A stretch of 64,000 nucleotides of DNA from Chloroflexota bacterium (GTDB lineage Bacteria; Chloroflexota; UBA11872; VXOZ01). The translations under genes and the position numbers were made by a program. Numbering within the stretch: position 1 is the first letter of the stretch; every line of letters starts with the position of its first letter. The notes beneath the pieces were generated by a model. The model worked only from the letters and a program-made list of their open reading frames with translations, was not told the origin of the DNA and did no database searches. The stretch is taken from assembly GCA_026710945.1 (NCBI GenBank), contig JAPOQA010000041.1, positions 1 through 64,000 on the forward strand. The letters are read 5' to 3'. This document shows positions 52,853-62,624 of the stretch, piece by piece.

Positions 52853-54088
52853 CTATAGCCAATGGGTTACCGGCCAGAGCGTGGCAGACCGCGTGAACGT
52901 AGCGTCGAGCAAGGAATCCGTTTCTGTTATGGGATCGTGGCCGTAGCGCCGCAGGAACTCCGCTTCTACTTGCATTTCAACCGATGTTGGGGCGGTTAAG
53001 GGCAGATCGACCCACGTGTTGCCGCGGTCCGCACTCTCCCGCACCGCCAGGCAGAGTTCGTAGTCGCGCACTCCGCCTTGGACGCCGTACTGAGGCTGTG
53101 TGCCTTCTGTGATGGCGCGGTGGAAGCTGGTGAGGATGTCTGCTTTTGACGCGTCATCTTGCGTGCCGATGCCGTAGCGCGCGTAGGGATTGCGCCAAAC
53201 CACCGGTGGATCGGTGGCTACGGAGAGGGACTCGAGCACTTTCGCGCCGGATTGTTCCGTAAGATGCTCCTGAATGGGAAGAGATAGCGACGGACCCTCC
53301 GTGTATTGCACGAATTCTTCGCGGCTCAGGTAGCCCTTGGTACCCTCGATTTCCCAGCCGATGGGGAACGTGCGGTGTGACGACGGAAAGACGCGCGGCG
53401 GTTTTTCAAAGAGACACGCGACGCCGTTGGCGAACTCGATAACGCCCGAATCCCATTTGAGGGAGCGCTCCGGCTCGCCGCCGTAGGCCGTGTACGGTTC
53501 GGTCGGCACTTCGCCGCAATAGCCGAGCACGCGGGCGGCCGGCGCGTCGATCAAAGCGCGAATGCCGCTGAAGCCGTGGTACTGCCCCGTCTGGTACCAG
53601 AGCCGGGCGTGGGTGACCTCACCCAGCAGTCCGGCGTCGATGATCCGGCGCTTCAGTTGCTCTCTGGGCCAGAGCCACACCTGTTCCGCCACTTCCCAGA
53701 GCACGCCGTTTTCCCGGCAGGTTGCGGCGATAGCGGCGGCGTGGCGGCGCGTCAGCGCCACCGGAATCTCGGTGATGATGTGGCAGCCGTGGCGGGCAGC
53801 GGTGAGCGCCATGACGATGTGGGAGTCTTTCGGCGTCAGGCTGAGCACCACGTCCGGCTGCTCGTGCGCAAAGAGCCCGCGCACGTCGGCATACTGTCCC
53901 GGCACGCCGTAACGGTCGCCCACCTCCGCCAGAACTTCAGGGCTACGGTCGCAGATGGCGGCCAATTCGTAATGGTCCGTGAGCCGCGCAATCGTCGCTA
54001 AGAAATGCCGCGCCCGCGAGCCGGGGTCCGCGCCGACGCCCAATACGGCAATGCGGAGTTTGGTGGCGCTCTCCCGTGTTTCACGCAT
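52853..54088 (-). CDS. Gfo/Idh/MocA-family protein, EKP motif altered
   Basis: 411 residues, longer than the family average. LRIAVLGVGADPGSRARHF (11-29) starts the Rossmann domain. The EKP position reads E107-I-P109 (HIITEIPVALT), lacking the Lys. An insertion-rich C-terminal domain (TYAYGGEPE-like and SSHRTFPIGWEIEGTKGYLS segments) follows. The start is 3 bp from the end of the upstream gene, so the two are coupled. Likely a member of a lineage-specific carbohydrate pathway. Confidence 0.82.
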   Translation of the reverse strand: MRETRESATKLRIAVLGVGADPGSRARHFLATIARLTDHYELAAICDRSPEVLAEVGDRYGVPGQYADVRGLFAHEQPDVVLSLTPKDSHIVMALTAARHGCHIITEIPVALTRRHAAAIAATCRENGVLWEVAEQVWLWPREQLKRRIIDAGLLGEVTHARLWYQTGQYHGFSGIRALIDAPAARVLGYCGEVPTEPYTAYGGEPERSLKWDSGVIEFANGVACLFEKPPRVFPSSHRTFPIGWEIEGTKGYLSREEFVQYTEGPSLSLPIQEHLTEQSGAKVLESLSVATDPPVVWRNPYARYGIGTQDDASKADILTSFHRAITEGTQPQYGVQGGVRDYELCLAVRESADRGNTWVDLPLTAPTSVEMQVEAEFLRRYGHDPITETDSLLDATFTRSATLWPVTHWL

Positions 54089-54090
54089 GC

Positions 54091-55017
54091 TTATGCGCCG
54101 TCCGTTTCTGCCAGGAAGGCCGTGTAGTGCGCCAGCGGCTGCGAGAGGTCGGCGTCAAGTTCCGTGACCACCAGCCGCGCCCGCGCCGTGCGCGCGACGC
54201 CCGGCTCCAGTGTGCCGCCAAAGAGCGAAAGGTAGAGCGGGTTGTGCTTGTGGAAGCGGTCCCGGGCGTCGGGGCTGTCGTAGCCGCTGGAGACCGCAAA
54301 GCAATCTTCAGGGCGCGACATGAGCACGGCCGCCACCTGCTGCTCGCGGTCGGCCTGGAAGCACACCGGCAGCTTGTAGCGCCGCACCGGCGAGAAGCGG
54401 GCAATGTCCCGCCAGCGGCCGTCCACGCTGATGCCGACGGCGTCTTCATCGCGGGGATAGACCAGCACCCCGCCGCGAAAGATCGGATTGACGACCACGG
54501 AGGCAAGTTCCGGCTCATCGCCAAAACGGCCAGGCTCGTCTTCCAATTCGAACCTGTCGCGGGCCAAGTAGACATGGGGCACGTGAACGGGATCAAAGTA
54601 GCACGCCAGCAAGGCTTCGAAATCGTTTGCCGCCGCGTTGGGCGTGACGGTGACGGTCATGTCAATCGTCGCCGGTTCTGCGATCTCATAGCGGATAGCC
54701 ATTTCCGGATGCGTTGGGTCTTGCAGTGCCCACCGCAAGGTCACACTGCTTTCGTCCGCCTCGATATGGCGCTCGCCTTGGCGCGGATTGCCGAGGTCGC
54801 TATCCATGCCGGTGGCGGCTGACGGGTCGCGGTGCATGAAGCGGTACAGGTTGAGGATGGCGTAGAGCGGATGCACGAACTCGATGCCGGTGGACTTGTG
54901 CACAAGGTGGGTGAGACCGTGATGCGGAAACTCATTGCCGGGACGCAATGTGCCTTGTATCTCGGCGGTCTCGAAAGCGTAGACCTTCTCTTCCGGGCGA
55001 TAGTCCAGAGTTGCCAT
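54091..55017 (-). CDS. Conserved-looking hypothetical, possible mutarotase-like beta-sandwich
   Basis: 308 residues with no signal peptide or membrane helix. The sequence is rich in beta-strand patterns, with GNEFPHHGLTHLVHK (about 27-41) and NPLYLSLFGGTL late. Histidines near 32, 33 and 37 and its coupling to a Gfo/Idh/MocA gene suggest a galactose-mutarotase-like carbohydrate-binding fold. This is inference from context and pattern; no family can be named. The 316 bp that follow toward 55333 show no gene. Confidence 0.55.
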   Translation of the reverse strand: MATLDYRPEEKVYAFETAEIQGTLRPGNEFPHHGLTHLVHKSTGIEFVHPLYAILNLYRFMHRDPSAATGMDSDLGNPRQGERHIEADESSVTLRWALQDPTHPEMAIRYEIAEPATIDMTVTVTPNAAANDFEALLACYFDPVHVPHVYLARDRFELEDEPGRFGDEPELASVVVNPIFRGGVLVYPRDEDAVGISVDGRWRDIARFSPVRRYKLPVCFQADREQQVAAVLMSRPEDCFAVSSGYDSPDARDRFHKHNPLYLSLFGGTLEPGVARTARARLVVTELDADLSQPLAHYTAFLAETDGA

Positions 55018-55333
55018 TTATGTGATTGTCCTTTCCCGGTCTAGTCTGCCAGTGAGGTTGCTCGCCTCGCAGCACGATGCGCTTCTACAGTAGCACACGA
55101 TGGCGCCATGCCTTTGCACAGCCCGGTAACGCGACTGAGCGAGGGCAGAGAATACTGCGGTGCACAGCATCAGTGGGAGCTCGTATTGCTTCACGTTGAG
55201 AACTTTACCAGCCGCAGCTTGCACGCCGCTTGTTGCGCCGAGGCTACGAGACAAATGCCCCGTAGCCCCGGTAACTCGCCCCCCAGCACGGTGTTCCGCA
55301 ATGAAACGAAAGCTTGCGGGTCGTGCTCGCGAG

Positions 55334-56794
55334 CTAGGACGTGGCCGCGTCGAACAGTGCGTTCGTCTCGTCCGCCATGTTCTTGAGGCCTTCCTCCACG
55401 CCGACGGTGCCGGCGAAGATCTCTGGCGCCCACACGCCCATGGGGCCAAGCATCTCGCCCCAGGAGACGACGTCGTGGGTCGGCAGATTCGTGGTCCACT
55501 CGAACATCTCGAACGCGGCGATGCGGTTCGCGGGCCCGTCGGTGACCTCCGGATCGTAGTAGAGTTGCGCGGAGTCATCCCGAGCCGGGCGCAGCACGTC
55601 CGCCCGCGCCAGAATGTCCTGGGAGTCCTTCGTCATCATATTGGCGAAGACGCCCCACGCCTGGTCGGGCGACTTGGAGTTGGTGTTCATACACCAGCCG
55701 ACGATGTTCGTCGTGCCACCCGGATTGCCCGTATTGGGCGAAGCGGCCACGTAGCCGTAGTCCCAGGTGAAGCCGGAGCCGGGCCAGGCCTCGTTCAGGA
55801 ACTTGACGTTGTTGGAAGCCGCCGTCCAAAGGACGACTTGGCCGCTGCCAAAGAGGGCAAAACGACCGCCGCGGCCCGCCATGCCTTGGCTCAGGTCAGC
55901 AATCTGGTCGCGGGACGGCGAAACGCGATGCTTGAGCGCCAAGTCTACGCAGAAGTGCCACGCCTCCGCCGATTCCGGGCTGTCGATGACGCAGCGCAAA
56001 TCGTCGCTCAAGAAGTCGCCGCCGTTGGCGCGCACGTAGTTCAGCCAGCCTTGTTCGAGGGCATCGGCCGCGAACATGCCGTAGCGCGTGACGTTGTCTC
56101 CCTCGCTCTCCGTGAGCTTAATGGCGTACTCCTGGAGCAAGTCCCAATTCCAGTCCGTGCCGAGCTCAGACGGCACCGCGAAGCCGCCCTCATTTATGGC
56201 GTCTTCATTGAAGAGCGTGATGATGCTCGTCATCATGCCCGGCACGCCGAACATCTTCTCGCCTTTGTAGGTGTAGAAGTCGATGCCGGTCTTCCAGGCG
56301 TTGGCGGCAAAATCCTGGGCGATGGGGTCGGCCTTGAATTGCGCGGTAATGTCGGCAGGAATCTCCTTGTTGGACCACGCGAAGTAGTTCACGCTGTTCA
56401 TCAGGTAGATGTCCGGGCCCGTGCCGCCAACGAAGGCCGCCTGCAAATTATCCCAGTAACCGGAAACCGCTTCCGCAGTCACGCTGACGTTGGGATTGGC
56501 TTCCGAGTAATTCGCGCCCATCTGTTCCACGGACGCTACAGGGTCCGGCCACCAGACCCAGACTTTGATCTCGGCGGCTTCAGCCTGAGGCTGTGCGGCA
56601 GGCTTTTCGGCTTCCTGCTCGGCCGGCGCATCCTCGGACGGCATGGCCGTGCCGGCCTGTCCGCACGCGGCGAGCAAGGCGGCAGTTAGTGCCGCACCGC
56701 CGCCCGCGAGGATCTGTCGGCGTGACGGTTGTAGTCGCACGGAACGATCTCTTGTTTCCACGATACAGCTTTCTCCTCTTCTTGAAAGAGTCAT
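55334..56794 (-). CDS. Extracellular sugar-binding lipoprotein (ABC transporter, Tat-type signal)
   Basis: 486 residues from ATG 56794; a later GTG start is possible. PSRRQILAGGGAALTAALLAAC (about 23-44) combines a twin-arginine pattern with a lipobox ending at Cys44. A low-complexity spacer (PAEQEAEKPAAQPQAEAAE) is followed by a family 1 solute-binding protein (IKVWVWWPDP, GTGPDIYLMNS, AAFEMFEWTTN). It should capture a sugar or glycan fragment for import. No permease or ATPase gene lies nearby, so the transporter must be elsewhere. Confidence 0.88.
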   Translation of the reverse strand: MTLSRRGESCIVETRDRSVRLQPSRRQILAGGGAALTAALLAACGQAGTAMPSEDAPAEQEAEKPAAQPQAEAAEIKVWVWWPDPVASVEQMGANYSEANPNVSVTAEAVSGYWDNLQAAFVGGTGPDIYLMNSVNYFAWSNKEIPADITAQFKADPIAQDFAANAWKTGIDFYTYKGEKMFGVPGMMTSIITLFNEDAINEGGFAVPSELGTDWNWDLLQEYAIKLTESEGDNVTRYGMFAADALEQGWLNYVRANGGDFLSDDLRCVIDSPESAEAWHFCVDLALKHRVSPSRDQIADLSQGMAGRGGRFALFGSGQVVLWTAASNNVKFLNEAWPGSGFTWDYGYVAASPNTGNPGGTTNIVGWCMNTNSKSPDQAWGVFANMMTKDSQDILARADVLRPARDDSAQLYYDPEVTDGPANRIAAFEMFEWTTNLPTHDVVSWGEMLGPMGVWAPEIFAGTVGVEEGLKNMADETNALFDAATS

Positions 56795-57330
56795 CTCTGT
56801 ACGGGGTATTTGCGCGATCGAGACACCACGGTAACGCGCCGGATGCCTGCTCGGTGTACGCGATCTCCTTTCCCAAAGCTGTTGCCAAATAAAGATGCTG
56901 TGGTAATGGTATATTCAAAAAGGGAGTCTGTCAACCACTTTTAGCCGAAAGAGAGTATCATCGCTAATGGCCGCTGAGAGCCTCTCTCGCACTACGGTGC
57001 AGGTGGGGCGGCTCTGTTCACTACTCGCGGAGTTTTCCTTGATCCTTCGCGGGACTTGGGGTAAGCCAGGCGGCGACGAGAGCTAGTAGTCCAACACGAT
57101 TGTATTGATGGGTAGCGTAGTCCCTACGACAAGCTCAGGACACGTTTGCAACCTGCGCAATCTTGCCGTAGCGTGGAATGAGTTCACCAGACCGAGGAGC
57201 TGGGCACAGGTTACAATCCTGTGCTATTGGCGCTCCTACCCATCAATGCAAAAATGTCGAACCACTAGTCAAGCTTCCGCTACCTCCAATTGGAGGCGGA
57301 GGGAGGGTGGGATCTATCCCGAGCGCGTCT
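56795..57330. repeat. Intergenic region with weak repeats
   Basis: CTACGACAAGCTCAGGACAC (family A, about 57123-57142), a degenerate family D hairpin (57140-57158) and another (57203-57232). No gene is seen. Confidence 0.6.
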
Positions 57331-58386
57331 CTAACCGCGCGGCCAGCGGGCGGAGAGCGGCGGCATGGCGGGAAACGGCGCGTGGGGCGCTGTTTGGTAC
57401 CAGTAGGCCACCGACGCAATGTCATCGGTGAGCGGCTCGAACTTGCGGTTCAGCCACCAGCCGAGGGCTTGCACGGTTACTTTTAAGTCCTGCTTGAAGC
57501 GAATGGGGTCCATGATGTGCCAGCGGTACATGCCGTGAAGCGGTACCTCAACCGGATCCTGGCGGTAGAGCGGATAGCCGAGGAAGGGCGTTGAGAATGT
57601 CCGGTCGCCGAAATTCCACGCCCCGCCAAAGTAGTCCTCCGTACCCGTGCCGCAGATGGTCGGATGGTTGGAGTCGCCGTCCATATAGAATTTCACCTCG
57701 CCCTCGCCCCACCAGCCGTTGGAAAACTGCGACCACGCGATGAACGTGCCGACGTACTGCCCCTGTCCCGACACACCGTCGAGGAGCACATGCTCGGGGT
57801 ATTCGCGGGTGGTCATGGACCGCCGCCACTGGGCATGGAAGTAGGCGGCGTTTTCCGGCACCGGGGCCAGTGCGTACGTGATCTGATAGAAGAATCCCGG
57901 GATTGCTTCCCAGTAGTCGTTCTCTATCGTGATGCGCGCGCTGCGGCGGAAGGGCATGGGCCAATAAGAGTTGAACCCGCCCGTGGGGTTCACGGCAATG
58001 GGCAGGGAGTTCACATCGTAACGCAGGGCGTGGCCGTTGCAGAAGAAGTCGCCCAGCGGCACCTCGACCGAGGGAGTCTCTTCGCCGTCCCAATAGCAGC
58101 GCAGAACCGTGCTGCGATACGCCTGGGGGCGAACGGTGAGCCAGATGTGCTGGATGGTGCCCGGCCCTTCGATTTCGGCGAGGGTCGTGGTGGATTGCGG
58201 CGGCAGCTCGATCTTGGGACGCACTTTCCAACCGGGCCCCAGCAAAGAAGCCGCGCTGTTTTCATCGGGTACCGCCTTGGCGCCGCCGCCCCGCTCGCCG
58301 TTAGGGTTTTCCGCCGAAATCGAGCGCGTCTCGGCATCCGAGAGCAGCGCGATGTTATGCAGACCCATTTGCAGTCCGTCGAACAT
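57331..58386 (-). CDS. DUF2961/GH172-family glycoside hydrolase-like protein
   Basis: 351 residues. SISAENPNGERGGGAKAV (23-40) at the N-terminus and GTGTEDYFGGAWNFGDR (about 245-261) are strongly conserved DUF2961 blocks. The family is now linked to GH172, acting on fructofuranosides or arabinofuranosides, and forms double jelly-rolls. With the solute-binding lipoprotein and oxidoreductases it supports a glycan-use cluster. No signal peptide is visible, so the enzyme may be cytoplasmic. Confidence 0.88.
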   Translation of the reverse strand: MFDGLQMGLHNIALLSDAETRSISAENPNGERGGGAKAVPDENSAASLLGPGWKVRPKIELPPQSTTTLAEIEGPGTIQHIWLTVRPQAYRSTVLRCYWDGEETPSVEVPLGDFFCNGHALRYDVNSLPIAVNPTGGFNSYWPMPFRRSARITIENDYWEAIPGFFYQITYALAPVPENAAYFHAQWRRSMTTREYPEHVLLDGVSGQGQYVGTFIAWSQFSNGWWGEGEVKFYMDGDSNHPTICGTGTEDYFGGAWNFGDRTFSTPFLGYPLYRQDPVEVPLHGMYRWHIMDPIRFKQDLKVTVQALGWWLNRKFEPLTDDIASVAYWYQTAPHAPFPAMPPLSARWPRG

Positions 58387-58471
58387 GATTGGTAGTCTCC
58401 TTCTTTACGCGGGCTAGCAATTGAGACCGTGTGCCAACCAAGGCATTAGCAATAGAGTTGAACGTTATTCC

Positions 58472-58541
58472 GTCATTCCCGCGCACGCGGGAATCCATCT
58501 TGTCTAGACCGAATGGACTCCCGCGAAAGCGGGAGTGACGG
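58472..58541. repeat. Opposed pair of family C palindromes
   Basis: GTCATTCCCGCGCACGCGGG (from 58472) and its inverted partner ending CGGGAGTGACGG (to 58541). Confidence 0.85.
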
Positions 58542-58638
58542 TCCATAGGCCTCACTTCTAGTCAAACAATAAGTTTGCTTCCATGGGAGCACTTCTTTTC
58601 AATCTCTCTCGCCGGTCTGTTGTGCGCCACCAGCTCGC

Positions 58639-59985
58639 TCATCCGTCTGCCAACCCATTGAGCAATTCCAGTGCCCTAGCCTCCATGGCTTGGCCGGTGC
58701 CCGGCCCGCCGATGGCCGAGCGGGAGGGCCACGTCTCGTAGGCGCCCAGCGCAAGCTGCTCGTCGGTGGCTACGTACCCCAGATAATCGTTTGCCAGACC
58801 TAAGACGAACTGCGGCGCGAATGGAGTGCTTTCTTTGATCGCGAGACCGACTTCGACGAATATCTCGCCCGGCAAGGCGGCAAAGCCGGCGGGGCCGACA
58901 CGAAATGCCTGTAACGTCGAGGTCAAGACTTGCGGCATCGTGTGCAACACTTTGACTTCGCGGGCGTAGGCTGCCGCCCAGCGCGGGTAGATCGGCTGGC
59001 CGGGGACCGCTGAGAACGGCCCCTCTGCATACGCAAAGTTGCCGCTCAGCACCTTTTCAGCAATTGCTACGTCCTGGTCAGTGGTCTGTTTGCGGGGAAA
59101 GTCGAACGCGCTAACCGCTGCGCCCAGCGCCACGTGGTCGTGCATCTGCATCAACTGAATCTCAGTCAACACGTGGCCTGCCAGCACCTTTGCCATCCGC
59201 GCGGCCTGCGCGTGCCCTCGGTGCGGCCAGGGCGTGAAGACGTTCGTATTATTGATGTTGCCGGAGGCGCCGTTGAAGAGCAGACCCACCGTCTGCGGCC
59301 CAAGCAAGTGTTGGATCGCGCGGAAGAAGTGTCCATAGTAGTCGGCGGAAATCTCTGTGCCGCTATCCGTGCCTACGTAGTGCAGTGCGTAGTTTCCCAA
59401 CACGGCCAGCGGTTCACCTTCGCTGCTCTCGACGTAGCAGAGCGTGAATGCGGGATCCGTAGTGCCGGCGGGTCGCAAGACGTCCGGATTGCCGACGCCG
59501 GGGTTGAATTGCACCTGTCCGTTGCGCATGTGAAAGCGGCGGTTGAAGACAAGGCGGGGCTCTTGCACGTTGGCAAAGCCGATGCGGGCCGGTTGCAGGC
59601 GCTGCACGGCAAGCTCTACGGAGTCGGCGATCTTCCGTGTCGCCCAGGCTGTGTACTCAGTCTGCTCGTCCATGAATCCGATACTCACGGTGGCAGGGGC
59701 GGAATGGGTATGGGTCGAGGCGATGAGCACATTGTCCGGCGCGATGCCAGTGCGCGCGGCGATGCGCTCTTTGACGGCCTCCATCATGTCACGCGAAATC
59801 ATGGTGAGGTCGCAGAGCACGAAGGCGAGTTGCCGCGCGCCGTCATCCAGCACCAGCGCTTTCGCCAGGAGTTCGTCGTGCACGGTATCGGCGTGGGTCA
59901 CGTCGCGGAACGCGCCGCGCATGGCGATGCCCAGCCAGGGCGTAATGTTTGCCGTCGCCGCGCCCGCGCGCAGTTTATCAGCCAT
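58639..59985 (-). CDS. Neutral/alkaline ceramidase-like protein
   Basis: 448 residues. AGAATANITPWLGIAMRG (7-24) and STHTHSAP (90-97, His92 and His94 zinc ligands) are the start of the neutral-ceramidase fold, with LFNGASGNINN (about 237-247) as a further block. It is shorter than full ceramidases (about 650) and lacks their C-terminal Ig domain and a signal peptide, so the substrate may not be ceramide. It is transcribed toward the GH172 gene, 250 bp apart. Confidence 0.8.
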   Translation of the reverse strand: MADKLRAGAATANITPWLGIAMRGAFRDVTHADTVHDELLAKALVLDDGARQLAFVLCDLTMISRDMMEAVKERIAARTGIAPDNVLIASTHTHSAPATVSIGFMDEQTEYTAWATRKIADSVELAVQRLQPARIGFANVQEPRLVFNRRFHMRNGQVQFNPGVGNPDVLRPAGTTDPAFTLCYVESSEGEPLAVLGNYALHYVGTDSGTEISADYYGHFFRAIQHLLGPQTVGLLFNGASGNINNTNVFTPWPHRGHAQAARMAKVLAGHVLTEIQLMQMHDHVALGAAVSAFDFPRKQTTDQDVAIAEKVLSGNFAYAEGPFSAVPGQPIYPRWAAAYAREVKVLHTMPQVLTSTLQAFRVGPAGFAALPGEIFVEVGLAIKESTPFAPQFVLGLANDYLGYVATDEQLALGAYETWPSRSAIGGPGTGQAMEARALELLNGLADG

Positions 59986-60161
59986 GTCGCTGTTCCTCCA
60001 TCTTTGTTCTCAGTTTATTCGATGGCCCCGCATCGATGCGACACACTCGGGAAGTGGCGCGGTGGCTTGTTCCTCGCTAAATCTCGTTTGCGGGAAGCTC
60101 GACCCGGCCACACCGCCTTACAGAACAAAACAGCCAGATAGTCTGCCCTCTCGAGCCGGTG

Positions 60162-60190
60162 GACGCAGGTTTCAAACCTGCGCTACCGGA
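60162..60190. repeat. Family D hairpin in the trxB upstream region
   Basis: GACGCAGGTTTCAAACCTGC followed by GCTACCGG. The rest of 59986-60521 shows no gene or clear promoter. Confidence 0.75.
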
Positions 60191-60521
60191 ACGACGGGGC
60201 ACCTGAGCGCCGCTCTCTGCAATGCAATGGGCTATGCACGAGCGCTTGAAAATCTCCCCATTCGCACGCCAACTGGCTAGGGGTAGGATACCATGATCGC
60301 CTTCAGGGCCGGCTGAACATGAGCCGGACCTTCCTACCGATGCTCTAAGGATAGCGGGAGCTCCAAGGGTTTGGTAATCTGGAAGAAGAGGGACACCGCA
60401 CAGCGGAGACCCTTATATGACACGAGAACCAAGTCATTGAGAATGTCAATAGACGTCTTCGTCCTTGGGTGCAGCCTGATCGACGCGATTGCCTCCAAGG
60501 CTGACTGAACGCCGGAAAGGA

Positions 60522-61508
60522 ATGGCTAGGCAGATGGCAACTTCCTACCACGATGTCGTCGTAATCGGCGCGGGACCCGCGGGGCTGTGCGCCGGGCTGT
60601 ACACGGCGCGGGCACGGCTGGATACGGTAATCCTGGAGAAAATGGCGCCCGGCGGGCAGCTCATCAACACTTCATTGATAGAGGACTACCCAGGATTTGA
60701 GTCTATAGACGCGGCCGATCTTATCGAGAAGATGGTGTCGCACACCCAGGCGTTCGGCGCGCAGATCCTCACTGCTGAGGTCGCGGAGGTCTACTCGGAC
60801 GACTGGCAGAAGGTCGTGCGTACGACGGACGGTGACGAGTACCGCGCCGGCGCCGTGATCATCTCATCCGGCGGTTCGCCGACCCCGTTGAATATCCCAG
60901 GCGAATTCGAATATGCGGGCCGCGGCGTCTCGTACTGCGCGGTCTGCGACGGGGCGTTCTTTCGCGATCGCGTGATTACGGTGGTTGGCGGGGGCGACTC
61001 GGCGGTGGAGGAGGGCCTCTTCCTCACCCGATTCGCTAGCAAACTCTATCTCGTGCACCGGCGGGACAAACTGCGCGCCCAGCAGATCATTCAAGAGCGC
61101 TTCATGGCTGCGCCAAATACCGGGATTATCTGGGATACGGTGGCGGATGAGATCGTCGGCGATGACGGCGCGGTCACCGGCATGCGCTTGCGCAACGTGA
61201 AGACAGGCGAAGAATGGGTGCACGAGACCGGCGGGGTCTTCATTTTCATCGGGTTCGATCCCAACACCGACTTCATCAAGGATGCGGTGGAGCGGGACGA
61301 GAATGGCTATCTCATTGCCGGCTTGCATATGGAGACCGACGTGCCGGGGCTCTTCATCGCCGGTGACGTGCGCACGCAATTGACGAAGCAAATTACCACC
61401 GCAGTGGGCGATGCGACCACGGCTGCCGTGGCGGCAACGCACTATCTTGAGGACTTGTACGCCACCGTGCCGCGCCCTGAGACGGCGGCAACGGAAGTTT
61501 CTGCCTGA
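60522..61508 (+). CDS. trxB: Thioredoxin reductase
   Basis: 328 residues from ATG 60522 (GGAAAGGA immediately upstream; ATG 60534 is the alternative). FAD-binding GAGPAG (16-21), redox C139-AV-C142 (SYCAVCDG), NADPH-binding GGGDSAVEEG and HRRDKLRA, and the C-terminal GLFIAGDVR are all present. It uses NADPH to reduce thioredoxin in the cytoplasm. It stands alone before the clp genes. Confidence 0.95.
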   Translation: MARQMATSYHDVVVIGAGPAGLCAGLYTARARLDTVILEKMAPGGQLINTSLIEDYPGFESIDAADLIEKMVSHTQAFGAQILTAEVAEVYSDDWQKVVRTTDGDEYRAGAVIISSGGSPTPLNIPGEFEYAGRGVSYCAVCDGAFFRDRVITVVGGGDSAVEEGLFLTRFASKLYLVHRRDKLRAQQIIQERFMAAPNTGIIWDTVADEIVGDDGAVTGMRLRNVKTGEEWVHETGGVFIFIGFDPNTDFIKDAVERDENGYLIAGLHMETDVPGLFIAGDVRTQLTKQITTAVGDATTAAVAATHYLEDLYATVPRPETAATEVSA

Positions 61509-61594
61509 GCTCAAGGCCGGTCTCACAGGGCGGGCTAACTGCGTGTGCAATCAAGTGAGCCGCCTGCAAATTGCGCACTGCCCGTCGCAGCAAA

Positions 61595-61623
61595 GTGACC
61601 GAGGTGCGGAGGCCGTCTATAAT
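61595..61623 (+). promoter_or_regulatory. Candidate promoter upstream of clpP
   Basis: GTGACC (61595-61600), 17 nt, TATAAT (61618-61623). It would give a leader of about 335 nt before clpP or a separate small RNA. The interval 61509-61964 also holds a half family B repeat (61738-61768) and otherwise no gene. Confidence 0.5.
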
Positions 61624-61964
61624 AGAGCAAATCGCCGCACCGGTACGGAGCGCCAACGAAGGGTAGTGGGAGAACGCAGGATTGGATCGGCCGGTTTGTG
61701 TGGCGCGACTGGTGGGGAGAGTATCTAGGACAACAGTCTTAGATTTCTCGCTGCGCTCGAAATGACAGTTCGCTTGGGATTGGGGTTAGTGTAAGGATTG
61801 GCCGCAAGAGAGTGGGTAGGATGTAGCTCGATGCGTCTGTGAGCAGCGACTAAACTGCGTTAAAATTAATAGCGCCGGTGACAATTCTTGGTGCTGTTTC
61901 TCCGACAATAACGCGAAACTAGCAGTTACGATACGATAGAACAAATTGACAAAAGGAGTAATGT

Positions 61965-62585
61965 ATGCTCATTCCGTACGTCATTGAGACGACGAACCGC
62001 GGCGAACGCGGCATGGACATTTTTTCCCGGCTGCTGCGGGATAGGATCATATTCTTAGGAACTCCGGTTGACGACAACGTGGCGAACATCATCATCGCCC
62101 AAATGCTCTTGCTTTCAAGTGAAGATGGTGACGCCGACATTGGCCTTTACATAAATTCTCCCGGCGGCAGCGTGCATTCAGGACTGGCGATCTACGACGC
62201 CATGCAGTACATCAAGAATGACGTAGCGACGTATTGCATGGGCCTGTCGGCCAGCATCGCCGCCCTGTTGCTCGCCGGTGGCGCGACGGGCAAGCGGTTT
62301 TCGCTCCCCAATTCCCGCATGCTCATCCACCAGCCGTGGACGCAAGCGTCTCGTCCTTTGCAGGCCACCGATCTGGAAATCGAAGCGCGTGAAATTTTGC
62401 GCACCCGTAACCAGGTGAATTCGATTATTGCGCAACACACGGGGCAGGAACTCGCGAAGATCGAGCGTGATAGCGAGCGAGACTTCTGGATGGACCCCGT
62501 AGAGGCCAAGGACTATGGACTGATCGATGACGTCTTGCCGTCCGCTATCAAGACTCCTCAGACTGACGGAGTAGCCAGCAATTAG
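61965..62585 (+). CDS. clpP: ATP-dependent Clp protease proteolytic subunit
   Basis: 206 residues, the usual length. AAAGGAG precedes the ATG. The catalytic Ser97 ([11 protein letters not shown]), His122 (LIHQPW) and the Asp region [10 protein letters not shown] are in place, so the active site is intact. The usual GQAASMGA reads GLSASIAA, an unusual local variant. ClpP forms tetradecamers that degrade proteins fed by ClpX or ClpC. clpX follows 39 bp later. Confidence 0.95.
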   Translation: MLIPYVIETTNRGERGMDIFSRLLRDRIIFLGTPVDDNVANIIIAQMLLLSSEDGDADIGLYINSPGGSVHSGLAIYDAMQYIKNDVATYCMGLSASIAALLLAGGATGKRFSLPNSRMLIHQPWTQASRPLQATDLEIEAREILRTRNQVNSIIAQHTGQELAKIERDSERDFWMDPVEAKDYGLIDDVLPSAIKTPQTDGVASN

Positions 62586-62624
62586 AATGACCAATCCAGC
62601 GCCGCAACACGAAGGAGATTAGCG

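Noticed and set aside
55160-56689. 509-residue plus-strand ORF
   Set aside because: Antisense to the solute-binding lipoprotein, which has a signal peptide, lipobox and family motifs.
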